Source: a virus. From it: a DNA stretch of 64,000 nucleotides. The DNA lies in IMG/VR virus record IMGVR_UViG_3300030430_004661, positions 1 through 64,000 of that record; one strand, written 5' to 3'. Within the stretch, counting starts at the first letter, position 1. Each line of letters opens with the position of its first letter. The translations under genes and the position numbers were made by a program. This document shows, piece by piece, positions 15,099 to 23,292 of the stretch. Below the pieces are notes generated by a model. That model had not been told where the DNA came from, ran no database searches, and saw only the letters and a list, made by a program, of their open reading frames with translations.

Positions 15099-16422
15099 AA
15101 AAAATTACGTGATCGATACGTCGGTCTTTTTATCTGATTCTCGTTGTATATACAAGTTCGGAAATGCAGACTTATTCATTGCCTATAAAGTTCTAGAAGA
15201 AATTGATAAACACAAGAAGCGACAGGACTCTGTTGGTTTTCATGCACGTCAAACAATCAAGATCTTAGATGAACTTCGTGCAAAAGGGTCTCTTGCAACT
15301 GGCGTAAGACTTGAAAAAGGTAAGGGAGTGTTCAAAGTTGAAGAAGGACAGATAACTCTACCAGACGGACTTTCTATGAAAGTACCAGATCATCAAATAT
15401 TGGCAACTGCTCTATACGTCAAAGAGTCCAATCCTAGACGAAAGACAATTGTTGTGTCGCGTGACATAAACATGAGAGTTATAGCTGATGCAATTGGCAT
15501 TGAAGCAGAGGAATACCAAACAGTCAAAGCAGTTGAAAGCACTGACAAGATCTATACAGGCTATCAAGAGATTGTTGTTGACGACGAACTGGTTGAACAA
15601 TTTTACAACGACGAAGAAATACGACTCGACGAAGAGTTGTTAAAAACACAAAAAGTCAAGCTCTATGCAAACCAGTTTGTTATGTTAATTTCTTCCTCTA
15701 ATCCGAAGAAAACTGCACTTGCAAGGTACATAGATATGGTACACCCCCTTGACAAGATTAGAGATCGAAAACATGAGACATCTTGGGGAATTTTACCAAG
15801 AAACAAGGAACAAACGTTTGCGTTTGATCTGTTGTTTGACGACACAATTCCATTTGTCTCTTTGATTGGTCGAGCAGGCTCTGGAAAAACTCTCATGGCA
15901 ATCGCTGCTGGGATGGAGCAAACACTAGGAATGCATGGTAATAAGTACAGAAAGCTCGTAGTGTCAAGACCCGTACAACCCATGGGAAAAGATATTGGCT
16001 TCTTACCCGGTGACCTAAAAGAAAAAATGATGCCATGGTTGGCACCGATCCAAGATAACCTTGAAATGATAATAGGACAGGATAAAGTCGTATTTAAGCA
16101 GTTTTTAGAACAAGGAAAGATCGAGATAGAGGCCCTTACCTATATTCGTGGTAGATCGATTAACAACGCCTTTATGATCATTGACGAGGCACAAAACCTC
16201 ACAGCACATGAAGTTAAAACAATCATCACTAGAGTTGGTGAAAACACAAAGGTTGTTCTAACCGGCGACATTGAACAGATAGACAATATCTATACAAATG
16301 AAACCTCAAACGGGCTCACTTATGCCGTTGAAAAGTTCAAAGAACACGACCTCGCCGGACATGTTACCTTTATGAAAGGTGAAAGGTCGCGAATCGCTAC
16401 CTTGGCATCAAAGATCCTCTAA
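15091..16422 (+). CDS. phoH: PIN-PhoH family ATPase
   Basis: 443 residues from the ATG at 15091, with AAGGA about seven bases upstream; a TTG at 15076 is less likely. Residues 1-150 are a PIN domain (NYVIDTSVFLSD, EEIDKHK, VVSRDINMRVIAD) with the expected acidic residues of a Mg-dependent ribonuclease. Residues 225-443 are a PhoH-type ATPase with Walker A GRAGSGKT (about 260-267) and Walker B AFMIIDEAQN. The PIN-PhoH arrangement is known in bacterial PhoH2/YlaK proteins and is proposed to unwind and cut RNA. PhoH-type ATPases are very common in marine phages, but the PIN fusion is less so. It overlaps the previous gene by eight bases. Confidence 0.85.
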   Translation: MAKKNYVIDTSVFLSDSRCIYKFGNADLFIAYKVLEEIDKHKKRQDSVGFHARQTIKILDELRAKGSLATGVRLEKGKGVFKVEEGQITLPDGLSMKVPDHQILATALYVKESNPRRKTIVVSRDINMRVIADAIGIEAEEYQTVKAVESTDKIYTGYQEIVVDDELVEQFYNDEEIRLDEELLKTQKVKLYANQFVMLISSSNPKKTALARYIDMVHPLDKIRDRKHETSWGILPRNKEQTFAFDLLFDDTIPFVSLIGRAGSGKTLMAIAAGMEQTLGMHGNKYRKLVVSRPVQPMGKDIGFLPGDLKEKMMPWLAPIQDNLEMIIGQDKVVFKQFLEQGKIEIEALTYIRGRSINNAFMIIDEAQNLTAHEVKTIITRVGENTKVVLTGDIEQIDNIYTNETSNGLTYAVEKFKEHDLAGHVTFMKGERSRIATLASKIL

Positions 16423-16447
16423 ATGAAATTTTAGAATATATTTATAC

Positions 16448-16476
16448 TTGACAACCGATTGGTTGTGTGTTATATT
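16448..16476 (+). promoter_or_regulatory. Sigma-70-type promoter for the 16500 unit
   Basis: TTGACA (16448-16453), a 17-base spacer and TATATT (16471-16476), with TGT before the -10. The spacer contains the inverted repeat ACAACC-gatt-GGTTGT (16451-16466). Confidence 0.75.
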
Positions 16477-16487
16477 ACTAATATAAC
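16469..16487 (+). repeat. Perfect inverted repeat over the -10 box, candidate operator
   Basis: GTTATATT (16469-16476), three bases ACT, AATATAAC (16480-16487). The left arm contains the whole -10 hexamer. It could bind a dimeric repressor or form a leader hairpin. Confidence 0.45.
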
Positions 16488-16499
16488 GCTGGAGACATT

Positions 16500-17171
16500 A
16501 TGAAGTGGATTTCAAATTCAATTAACGAATCACAAATCTTAAAGGATCATTACACATTGCATAGTATAGATATAATAGTAAAAGATACATTACCTGACAA
16601 CGTCGATATAGACTTTGTCATAAAATATATCACTACCAGAATACCAAAGTTTTTGATAACTGGGGTTGATATTATATATGTTGGACAATTTGATCATCTT
16701 ATTGAGAAGGGTGTGAACGCCTTGTATGAGGACGGAGCAGTATATATAACAAATGATCAAGATGACGAAATGGATATGATTGATGATATAGTGCATGAGC
16801 TAGCACATGCTGTCGAGGTCAATTATTTTGATGTTATCTATGGTGATGGCACTTTAGAAGCAGAATTTTTAAGAAAGCGTAATCAATTACATGACATATT
16901 GAAATTAAGCAATTTAAAGCCACCTCCGCAACTTTTAATTAATGTGTCGTTTGATCAAGTTATCGATGATTATCTGTACAAAGAAGTTGGGTACACAGCC
17001 CTTTGGAATTACGTTGTAGGAATATTTCCTTCACCTTACGCAGCGACAAGCTTAAGAGAATATTTTGCTCGTGGCTTTGAAGAATTTTTTATTGGAAACA
17101 GAAAAAAGTTGACATATTTTAATAGTGTGTTATATTCTAAGTTACAAGATCTTGTAGAATTGGAGGAATAA
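16500..17171 (+). CDS. Zinc metallopeptidase-like protein (HExxH)
   Basis: 223 residues. IVHELAHAVEVNYF gives HExxH (His99, Glu100, His103). About 90 residues later REYFARGFEEFFIG supplies Glu187 or Glu194 as a third zinc ligand, an arrangement seen in gluzincins such as anthrax lethal-factor-like catalytic domains. YEDGAVYITNDQ ahead of the helix resembles their preceding strand. No signal peptide, so it acts in the cytoplasm or in the virion. It is the first gene after a consensus promoter, has GGAG upstream and overlaps the Cas4-like gene by one base. The protease fold is fairly sure, the substrate unknown. Confidence 0.65.
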   Translation: MKWISNSINESQILKDHYTLHSIDIIVKDTLPDNVDIDFVIKYITTRIPKFLITGVDIIYVGQFDHLIEKGVNALYEDGAVYITNDQDDEMDMIDDIVHELAHAVEVNYFDVIYGDGTLEAEFLRKRNQLHDILKLSNLKPPPQLLINVSFDQVIDDYLYKEVGYTALWNYVVGIFPSPYAATSLREYFARGFEEFFIGNRKKLTYFNSVLYSKLQDLVELEE

Positions 17172-17947
17172 TGCATATATCTTTTTCAGAACTTAAAATG
17201 TGGGCAGAGTGTCCATGGAAGCACCGGCTTGTCTATATTGATAAAATAAAGAAGTTTGTCGGAAATGAATTTACAGCCTTTGGATCAGCGCTTCACACTC
17301 TTTGTGAGCATGCGATTGTTGATAAGATCCAAGACGATGAGTATGATGAATTTTTCGAACACAGCTTTGAAAAAGAAATCGCAAAACTACTCGTACGAGG
17401 AGCTGAGTTTGATCAAAAACTCGTTGATGACATGCTCGATCAAGCAAAAATCCTGTCACCACAAATCATACCAGAGGTTGTAAAACACTTTGATAATTAT
17501 GAAGTAGTCTCCGTAGAAGAAATGTTATACGAAGAGATTAAAGACTTTCAGACAGATCATAAGTTCAAAGGCTATATAGACCTAGTTCTCAAAACACCAG
17601 ACGGTAAATATCACATTATTGATTGGAAAACATGCTCTTGGGGTTGGGATGCTAAAAAGAAGTCTGACAAGCTCATAACATACCAATTGACACTGTATAA
17701 AAAGTTTTTCTGTCAAAAACATGATATAGATCCATCGCTTGTTGAAACTCATTTTGCACTACTAAAAAGAACTGCCAAGAAAAATAACGTTGAGATATTT
17801 CGTGTGACATCAGGACCTAGAAAAACAACAAATGCAGTTGATTTATTAACAAGAGCAGTTAAATCAATAAAAAGTGGCCTTAAAATAAAAAATAGAAACT
17901 CTTGCACATTCTGTGAATTTAAGAACACAACTGACTGTCCAAGATAA
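17171..17947 (+). CDS. Cas4/RecB-like PD-(D/E)XK exonuclease with Fe-S cluster
   Basis: 258 residues. Cys14 in ECPWKHRL, then FGSALHTLCEH (38-46), the core GYIDLV (Asp137) and IIDWKT (Asp151, Lys153), a Gln in ITYQLTLY (Gln172), and three C-terminal cysteines (Cys245, Cys248, Cys256). One N-terminal and three C-terminal cysteines around a PD-(D/E)XK core are the signature of Cas4/AddB-type nucleases, which hold a 4Fe-4S cluster and degrade single-stranded or broken DNA ends. No cas1, cas2 or repeat array lies nearby, so a role in phage recombination or replication is more likely than CRISPR adaptation. Confidence 0.8.
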   Translation: MHISFSELKMWAECPWKHRLVYIDKIKKFVGNEFTAFGSALHTLCEHAIVDKIQDDEYDEFFEHSFEKEIAKLLVRGAEFDQKLVDDMLDQAKILSPQIIPEVVKHFDNYEVVSVEEMLYEEIKDFQTDHKFKGYIDLVLKTPDGKYHIIDWKTCSWGWDAKKKSDKLITYQLTLYKKFFCQKHDIDPSLVETHFALLKRTAKKNNVEIFRVTSGPRKTTNAVDLLTRAVKSIKSGLKIKNRNSCTFCEFKNTTDCPR

Positions 17948-17971
17948 AATTAATTTTTTTTATTTTTTTTC

Positions 17972-18000
17972 TTGACAAAGTAATTTAATCGTGTTATAAT
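17972..18000 (+). promoter_or_regulatory. Sigma-70-type promoter for the glycan cassette
   Basis: TTGACA (17972-17977), a 17-base spacer and TATAAT (17995-18000), with TGT before the -10. Both hexamers are perfect. Two runs of eight T just upstream could act as an UP-like element; no stem precedes them, so they are not a terminator. Confidence 0.8.
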
Positions 18001-18016
18001 ATATTAAACAACACGA
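17989..18016 (+). repeat. Inverted repeat enclosing the -10 box, candidate operator or leader hairpin
   Basis: TCGTGTT (17989-17995) and AACACGA (18010-18016) are perfect complements with 14 bases between them. The -10 hexamer begins at the end of the left arm. The right arm runs into GAGG (18015-18018), the likely ribosome site of the TTG start at 18025. Confidence 0.45.
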
Positions 18017-18024
18017 GGTACGAC

Positions 18025-19284
18025 TTGTCAAAGAAAAAAATATTAACACTATCTGATCATCCTCTCTCGCCGTCCGGTGTCGGAACCCAAACAAGATATA
18101 TTTGTGAGGCTCTTCTTGATACCGGGCGGTATTCTATTATTAGTTTGGGAGGCGCGATCAAACATAAGGATTACAGACCAGTTCAGCTAGAACAATATGG
18201 TGATGACTGGAGGATAATCCCTATAGATGGATACGGCACTCAAGAAATGATCCGATCTATTTTAAAAACCGAAAAACCAGATGTCATTTGGTTCATGACC
18301 GATCCACGATTCTGGGGCTGGCTATGGGAGATTGAAAATGAAATTAGGCCACTTTGCCCAATGGTGTATTACCATGTATGGGACAACTACCCTTATCCTT
18401 TTTACAACAGGAATGCTTATTTGTCTAACGACCACATTGTCACTATTTCTAAAGTTACTGACGATATAGTAAGAAATGTAGCACCAGAAGTAAAATGTAC
18501 ATATTTACCACATGCAGTAGATTTAAACTTCTTTAAACCGATGACCGATGAAGAAATTAAATCAATTAGAGATACAACGTTACCAGAACAAGATCGTGAT
18601 AAAGTAATTTTCTTCTGGAACAATAGAAATGCACGTCGAAAACAATCTGGTACGCTCATATGGTGGTTCAAAGAGTGGTTAGATAAAAAAGATTTGCACG
18701 ACAAAGCACAGCTCATAATGCACACTGAACCTAAAGACCCTCATGGACAGGACCTAGAGCACATAATTAATCATCTTGGGTTGGACCAACGCCAAGTCCT
18801 CCTATCAACTCAGAAAGTACCACCTGAGCATCTAGCATCAATGTATAATTTTGTTGATTGTACAATTAATGTTTCAGATGCTGAGGGATTTGGTTTGGCC
18901 ACTCTTGAATCGCTATCCTGCGGCACGCCTATTATCGCCACGATGACAGGAGGTCTTCAGGAGCAAATCACAAACGGTTCTGATTGGTACGGCGTTGGTC
19001 TCTTCCCTACTTCAAAATCAGTCATTGGATCTCAAGATGTTCCGTATATCTATGAAGATAGAATAGATAAAGCGCAGTTTCATTCTGCACTGACCAAGAT
19101 CTATTCCATGGGTCATGCAGCCCGAAGAGAAATGGGATTGCAAGGTAGAGATCATGTGATGAAAAACTACAATTTTATCGACTTCAAATCTAAGTGGATC
19201 GATCTTATGGACAGCGTGCTAGAAAGTGGATCTCATGAAACACGAACAGGATATAACGGAATCAGATTTAAGGAGGTCGCATGA
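18025..19284 (+). CDS. Glycosyltransferase, GT4-like
   Basis: 419 residues, starting at TTG with GAGG about seven bases upstream. N-terminal Rossmann domain with SPSGVGTQTRYICEAL, a nucleotide-sugar GT-B hallmark. C-terminal domain with VSDAEGFGLATLESLSCGTPIIAT, the E-x7-E element of family 4 retaining transferases. It transfers a sugar from a nucleotide donor; donor and acceptor cannot be read. First gene of the thirteen-gene cassette, directly behind a consensus promoter, and overlaps the next by ATGA. Confidence 0.8.
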   Translation: MSKKKILTLSDHPLSPSGVGTQTRYICEALLDTGRYSIISLGGAIKHKDYRPVQLEQYGDDWRIIPIDGYGTQEMIRSILKTEKPDVIWFMTDPRFWGWLWEIENEIRPLCPMVYYHVWDNYPYPFYNRNAYLSNDHIVTISKVTDDIVRNVAPEVKCTYLPHAVDLNFFKPMTDEEIKSIRDTTLPEQDRDKVIFFWNNRNARRKQSGTLIWWFKEWLDKKDLHDKAQLIMHTEPKDPHGQDLEHIINHLGLDQRQVLLSTQKVPPEHLASMYNFVDCTINVSDAEGFGLATLESLSCGTPIIATMTGGLQEQITNGSDWYGVGLFPTSKSVIGSQDVPYIYEDRIDKAQFHSALTKIYSMGHAARREMGLQGRDHVMKNYNFIDFKSKWIDLMDSVLESGSHETRTGYNGIRFKEVA

Positions 19285-20501
19285 AAACCAACATATTTGT
19301 AAAAGGCCCTGTATTGTCACAAAGTGGCTATGGCGAACAAGCTCGCTTTGCATTACGTGCATTGCGAAGCAGAGAAGATCTATTTGATATATACATACTA
19401 CCTATCAACTGGGGAAAAACAGGCTGGATATGGGAAAATAGTGAATTTAGATCTTGGATGGATGAAAGAATAGCAAAAACACAAATTGCAATAAATAACA
19501 AATCTCTAAAAGCAGACGTATCGTTACAAATAACTATACCAAATGAATTTGAAAAAATATGCCCGGTAAACATTGGGTATACCGCTGGTATAGAAGCAAC
19601 CAAATGCTCACCGCAATGGTTACCTAAAGGTAACGAGATGGACAAAATTATTGTTGTTTCTAGCCATGCTAAAAACAGTTATAAAAATACAGTAGCAGAG
19701 GCAATAAACAATGACACTGGTGAAAAGTTTGAGTACAAGCTGAACACAGATATTAAAGTTGTTGGAGAATGCACACCAAGACACGAACCAGAAGCAATCG
19801 AAGGTTTTGAGTTGGATTATGACAAGAATTTTCTGATGGTATCCCAGCTCGGACCACGAAAAAACCTTGAAAACTCAATATGTTGGTTTGTAGAAGAGTT
19901 TATCGATAAAAAAGTCGGATTGGTATTGAAGACTAATTTCAAGAACAATTCAATATCAGACTTTAGCACGATCTCAAATCACCTCTCTACTTTACTAGAG
20001 AAATATAAAGATAGAAAATGTAAGGTCTACTTGCTTCACGGAGATCTCAAACCATCACAGATGACTTGGCTATACCAGCATAAAAATATTAACGCTCTTA
20101 TTAATGCATCTCACGGTGAAGGTTTTGGCTTGCCATTGTTTGAAGCAGCAAGAGAAGGTATGCCCGTTGTTACGCTTGGCTGGTCTGGACAGTTAGACTT
20201 TTTACACCATGATGGCGATGACTATTTCCAATCAGTTGATTACACCTTACAGCCAATCCAACCACAAGCAGTGTGGCCGGGAGTTTTAGAAAAAGAGGCT
20301 ATGTGGGCATTTGCCGATCAAGGCAGCTACAAGATGACCTTAAGAAAAACACTTAGAGACTATAGAAAAGTTAAACAAAAAGCACAGAAGTTAAAGACTA
20401 TCATTGATCAAAAATTTAGCGAAGAAAAACTATACGCTGATTTCATAGATGCCTTACAGATTGCACAACCTGAAGAAGAAACACAGGTGGTCATACTGTA
20501 A
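19281..20501 (+). CDS. Glycosyltransferase, GT4-like
   Basis: 406 residues. The start VKGPVLSQSGYGEQARFAL parallels the glycine-rich loop of the preceding gene product. The C-terminal domain has NASHGEGFGLPLFEAAREGMPVVTLGWSGQLDFL, again the E-x7-E donor-binding region. Middle LMVSQLGPRKNLENSICWFVEEF is the usual start of the second domain. The two transferases are related but clearly diverged, so they probably add different sugars. Starts in an ATGA overlap and ends in a TAATG overlap. Confidence 0.8.
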   Translation: MKTNIFVKGPVLSQSGYGEQARFALRALRSREDLFDIYILPINWGKTGWIWENSEFRSWMDERIAKTQIAINNKSLKADVSLQITIPNEFEKICPVNIGYTAGIEATKCSPQWLPKGNEMDKIIVVSSHAKNSYKNTVAEAINNDTGEKFEYKLNTDIKVVGECTPRHEPEAIEGFELDYDKNFLMVSQLGPRKNLENSICWFVEEFIDKKVGLVLKTNFKNNSISDFSTISNHLSTLLEKYKDRKCKVYLLHGDLKPSQMTWLYQHKNINALINASHGEGFGLPLFEAAREGMPVVTLGWSGQLDFLHHDGDDYFQSVDYTLQPIQPQAVWPGVLEKEAMWAFADQGSYKMTLRKTLRDYRKVKQKAQKLKTIIDQKFSEEKLYADFIDALQIAQPEEETQVVIL

Positions 20502-22471
20502 TGAAAGTTATTTTTTCTAGTCAATTCAGAGACAGTAGTGGTTATGCATCCGCAGCAAGATCTTATCTAAAGTCAATAGACACAGTTATAGAAAACTATG
20601 ATTATGACTTTAAGATACTATCAATTTCTGTGGAAGACCACAGTGCTGTTTCTGATTACTATGAACAATTAATTTCAAAGTACGAGATAGATTTAGATTC
20701 AATTGATGAGTATATCAAAGAAGATTATCTACTCATATGGCACCAACCAGCAGGAATGGTGATGTATGGAGACTCTAACAAAAGTAATGATCCTGAATGG
20801 ATAGCGTTCAAAAAGCTGTTGGATAACTCAACCAAGAATGTGAACATGACAGTTTGGGAGTCTGATAAGGTTCCAGATATGTGGTCTGCAATACACAAGA
20901 AGTATAAAACAACCTCAGTCATAGTCCCTTGTCAACAAAACAAAGACATTTTTGAAACATCAGGTATCTCCGCTCACCTGCTACCTCACGTGATTGAAGA
21001 TCCAATGAAAAATCCCAAAGAGATAAATGGGTTTCCTATAAATCTAGACGACATGTTTACTGTGTTTTCTATGTCACAGTGGATTAATCGAAAGGGTTAT
21101 GATGCTTTAGTAAAGGCATTCTCTATGGAGTTTGACAACGTTCCAGACGCTATCATGATAATAAAAACTTACGTGACAGCAATGAACACAAAGCAGTTTC
21201 CGTTCAACAAGCAAGCAGAACATGTGCAAAGTGAGATCGTCGCAGTCAAGAGGACAGTTTTAAAACACGGTCGACCATCTAATGCTAAGATAGCAGCGAT
21301 CTGCAATGTTCTTCCATATGAAAACATATCGTGGCTATATTCAAAGTCTGATGTCTTTGCGTTAGCGACAAGAGGTGAGGGCTTCGGTTTGACCATATCG
21401 GAAGCTATCATGCATGAGAAACCTGTTGTGGTGTCATCTGCTGGCGGACATTTGGATTATATAAATCCAGATGACGCCTTTTTGTTTAATGGCTACAAAC
21501 ATCCATACATAGGGGATCCAACTTATGATTACGATATGAATTGGTTTGAGCCCGACATACTTGATATAAGAAAAAAATTAAGAACATGTTATAATCTATG
21601 GAAGTCGAATAGAGAAAAACTTGCTCAAATGGGCAAAAATCTGAAGCAACATATCTTGTCTAATGGATACGACTATGAATCAATTGGAAACAAGTTTTTT
21701 TCCATAATATCAAAAGAAATCAACTATAGAAGCGATAATTTGAAAGATATGATAAGGTCTTTTTCATCTGATAGAAAAAAGTTAGACCTTTTGAAAGACA
21801 AATACAAAGATCAAGACTGTTACATCTTAACATGTGGCCCATCTCTTAGCAACTATTCTGAGGAGTTTTTAAACGAAGCACTTTCAGATAAACTAGTGTT
21901 CGCAGTTAAGCAAGCATACAATCAGGCACCAGATATTGTTGATTTTCACTTTTTTAACTCAAACAACTTTGAAGTATATAACTATAAGGAAGATAGGCCC
22001 ATAGTGTTTGCAAGCTCGGCTGAGAGTGAGATAGCCATGATCTATCACATTTGGTCCAACAACCAAGAGTATGACATTTTTAATTTCATACCAGATGATA
22101 GAGACATGTCCAAGTCGATTTGCAAAAGTTTGAACTTTGAAAAGCATACATATGAAAACACAATCGAAAGACCATGGGGGCCCGGTATTATGACTGAAAT
22201 GGTGTTCTACTTAGCGGTACACATGGGCGTAAAGAACATATACACCATAGGTTGGGACTTAGAAAAGCCCGGATCCACAAAGTCAAACCATTTTTACAAG
22301 GATAGATCAGTAATAAGACCTGCTGATGATATGCCTAAAGATGAAATAAATAATAACATAAACATGTCGAAGCACTTAAACGAGTGGTTAAAAACAAAAG
22401 GAATTAATTTATATGTAGCAAATGAAGGGTCTTATGTACACAATTCAATACCTAGGAGAATATTAAAATGA
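20501..22471 (+). CDS. Two-domain protein: GT4-like glycosyltransferase plus G-P-S (GT42/DUF115-like) domain
   Basis: 656 residues. Residues 1-400 are a GT-B transferase (RDSSGYASAARSYL near 8; ATRGEGFGLTISEAIMHEKPVVVSSAGGHLDYI near 288). Residues 420-656 are a second domain: CYILTCGPSLSNYSEEFL, FAVKQAYNQAP, and TEMVFYLAVHMGVKNIYTIGWDLE. The G-P-S loop at the start and the A-x-x-G-x-x-x-I-x-x-x-G-x-D strand near the end resemble DUF115/MptE-like and GT42 sialyltransferase proteins. The domain assignment is by motif recall, not a search. Fusion would couple two successive sugar transfers. It overlaps neuB by ATGA. Confidence 0.65.
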   Translation: MKVIFSSQFRDSSGYASAARSYLKSIDTVIENYDYDFKILSISVEDHSAVSDYYEQLISKYEIDLDSIDEYIKEDYLLIWHQPAGMVMYGDSNKSNDPEWIAFKKLLDNSTKNVNMTVWESDKVPDMWSAIHKKYKTTSVIVPCQQNKDIFETSGISAHLLPHVIEDPMKNPKEINGFPINLDDMFTVFSMSQWINRKGYDALVKAFSMEFDNVPDAIMIIKTYVTAMNTKQFPFNKQAEHVQSEIVAVKRTVLKHGRPSNAKIAAICNVLPYENISWLYSKSDVFALATRGEGFGLTISEAIMHEKPVVVSSAGGHLDYINPDDAFLFNGYKHPYIGDPTYDYDMNWFEPDILDIRKKLRTCYNLWKSNREKLAQMGKNLKQHILSNGYDYESIGNKFFSIISKEINYRSDNLKDMIRSFSSDRKKLDLLKDKYKDQDCYILTCGPSLSNYSEEFLNEALSDKLVFAVKQAYNQAPDIVDFHFFNSNNFEVYNYKEDRPIVFASSAESEIAMIYHIWSNNQEYDIFNFIPDDRDMSKSICKSLNFEKHTYENTIERPWGPGIMTEMVFYLAVHMGVKNIYTIGWDLEKPGSTKSNHFYKDRSVIRPADDMPKDEINNNINMSKHLNEWLKTKGINLYVANEGSYVHNSIPRRILK

Positions 22472-23292
22472 AAACATACGTTATAGCGGAAATAGGAATA
22501 AACCATAATGGTTCGTTAGACATCGCCAAGAAGCTGATTGATGTAGCGGCTGTCTCAGGATGTGATGCAGTAAAGTTCCAGAAAAGAAATCCCGATGTCT
22601 GTGTACCTGAGCACCAAAAATCAGTCATGCGTGAAACTCCGTGGGGTACCATGACCTACTTGGACTATAAATATAAGATGGAGTTCGGCAAAGAAGAGTA
22701 TGATGAGATCGATAGATACTGTAAACAGAAGGGTATCGAATGGTCTGCTTCCCCATGGGATCTCGACAGCTTGAAGTTTTTGATGAATTATGATTTACCA
22801 TGGCTTAAAATACCATCTGCCATGATAACCAACGAGGAATTAATGACTGCGTGTGCTGCAACTGGTAAAAAAGTTATCTTTTCCACTGGTATGTCAACTT
22901 ATGACGAGATAGACCAAGCAGTAGAATGGCTCAATGGCTCTGATACTTTAATGCTTCACTGTAATTCTAGTTACCCGGCGCCGTTAGAAGATTTAAATCT
23001 AAAATGCATACAGACTCTCAAGAAAAGATATGGCTGTGAAGTAGGCTATAGTGGTCATGAGTTTAGGCTTGGCACATCTGTAGCAGCAATATATTTAGGT
23101 GCAACTTGTATCGAGAGACATATAACTTTAGATAGAACAATGTGGGGTTCTGACCACCTATCTTCAGTCGAACCTCAAGGGTTGATCAAGATGGTGAGGG
23201 GTATTAGAGAGCTGGAAGTAGCACTTGGAGACGGTGTGAAAAGGGTTACAAGCGGCGAGCTTGCACCAAGAAAGAAACTTAGAGGTTACTAG
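22468..23292 (+). CDS. neuB: NeuB-like nonulosonic (sialic) acid synthase lacking the C-terminal SAF domain
   Basis: 274 residues. AEIGINHNGS (8-16), KFQKR (36-40), FSTGMSTYDEID (139-149), HCNSSYPAP, GYSGHE (193-197) and ERHITLDRTMWGSDHLSS are the conserved NeuB blocks; the His and acidic residues of the metal and PEP site are present. NeuB condenses PEP with N-acetylmannosamine or a related aminohexose to give a nine-carbon nonulosonate. Usual length is about 340-350 residues with an antifreeze-like SAF domain that covers the active site of the partner subunit. Here the protein stops at PRKKLRGY, before that domain. The next gene starts at once (taGTG) and encodes an oxygenase, so no SAF fragment follows. 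Confidence 0.85.
   Translation: MKTYVIAEIGINHNGSLDIAKKLIDVAAVSGCDAVKFQKRNPDVCVPEHQKSVMRETPWGTMTYLDYKYKMEFGKEEYDEIDRYCKQKGIEWSASPWDLDSLKFLMNYDLPWLKIPSAMITNEELMTACAATGKKVIFSTGMSTYDEIDQAVEWLNGSDTLMLHCNSSYPAPLEDLNLKCIQTLKKRYGCEVGYSGHEFRLGTSVAAIYLGATCIERHITLDRTMWGSDHLSSVEPQGLIKMVRGIRELEVALGDGVKRVTSGELAPRKKLRGY

Noticed and set aside
17171-17947. Cas4-like gene as a sign of a CRISPR system
   Set aside because: No repeat array and no cas1 or cas2 genes anywhere in the window; free-standing Cas4-like nucleases are common in phages.
17948-17970. Runs of T before the glycan cassette promoter as a terminator
   Set aside because: No stem precedes the T-runs.
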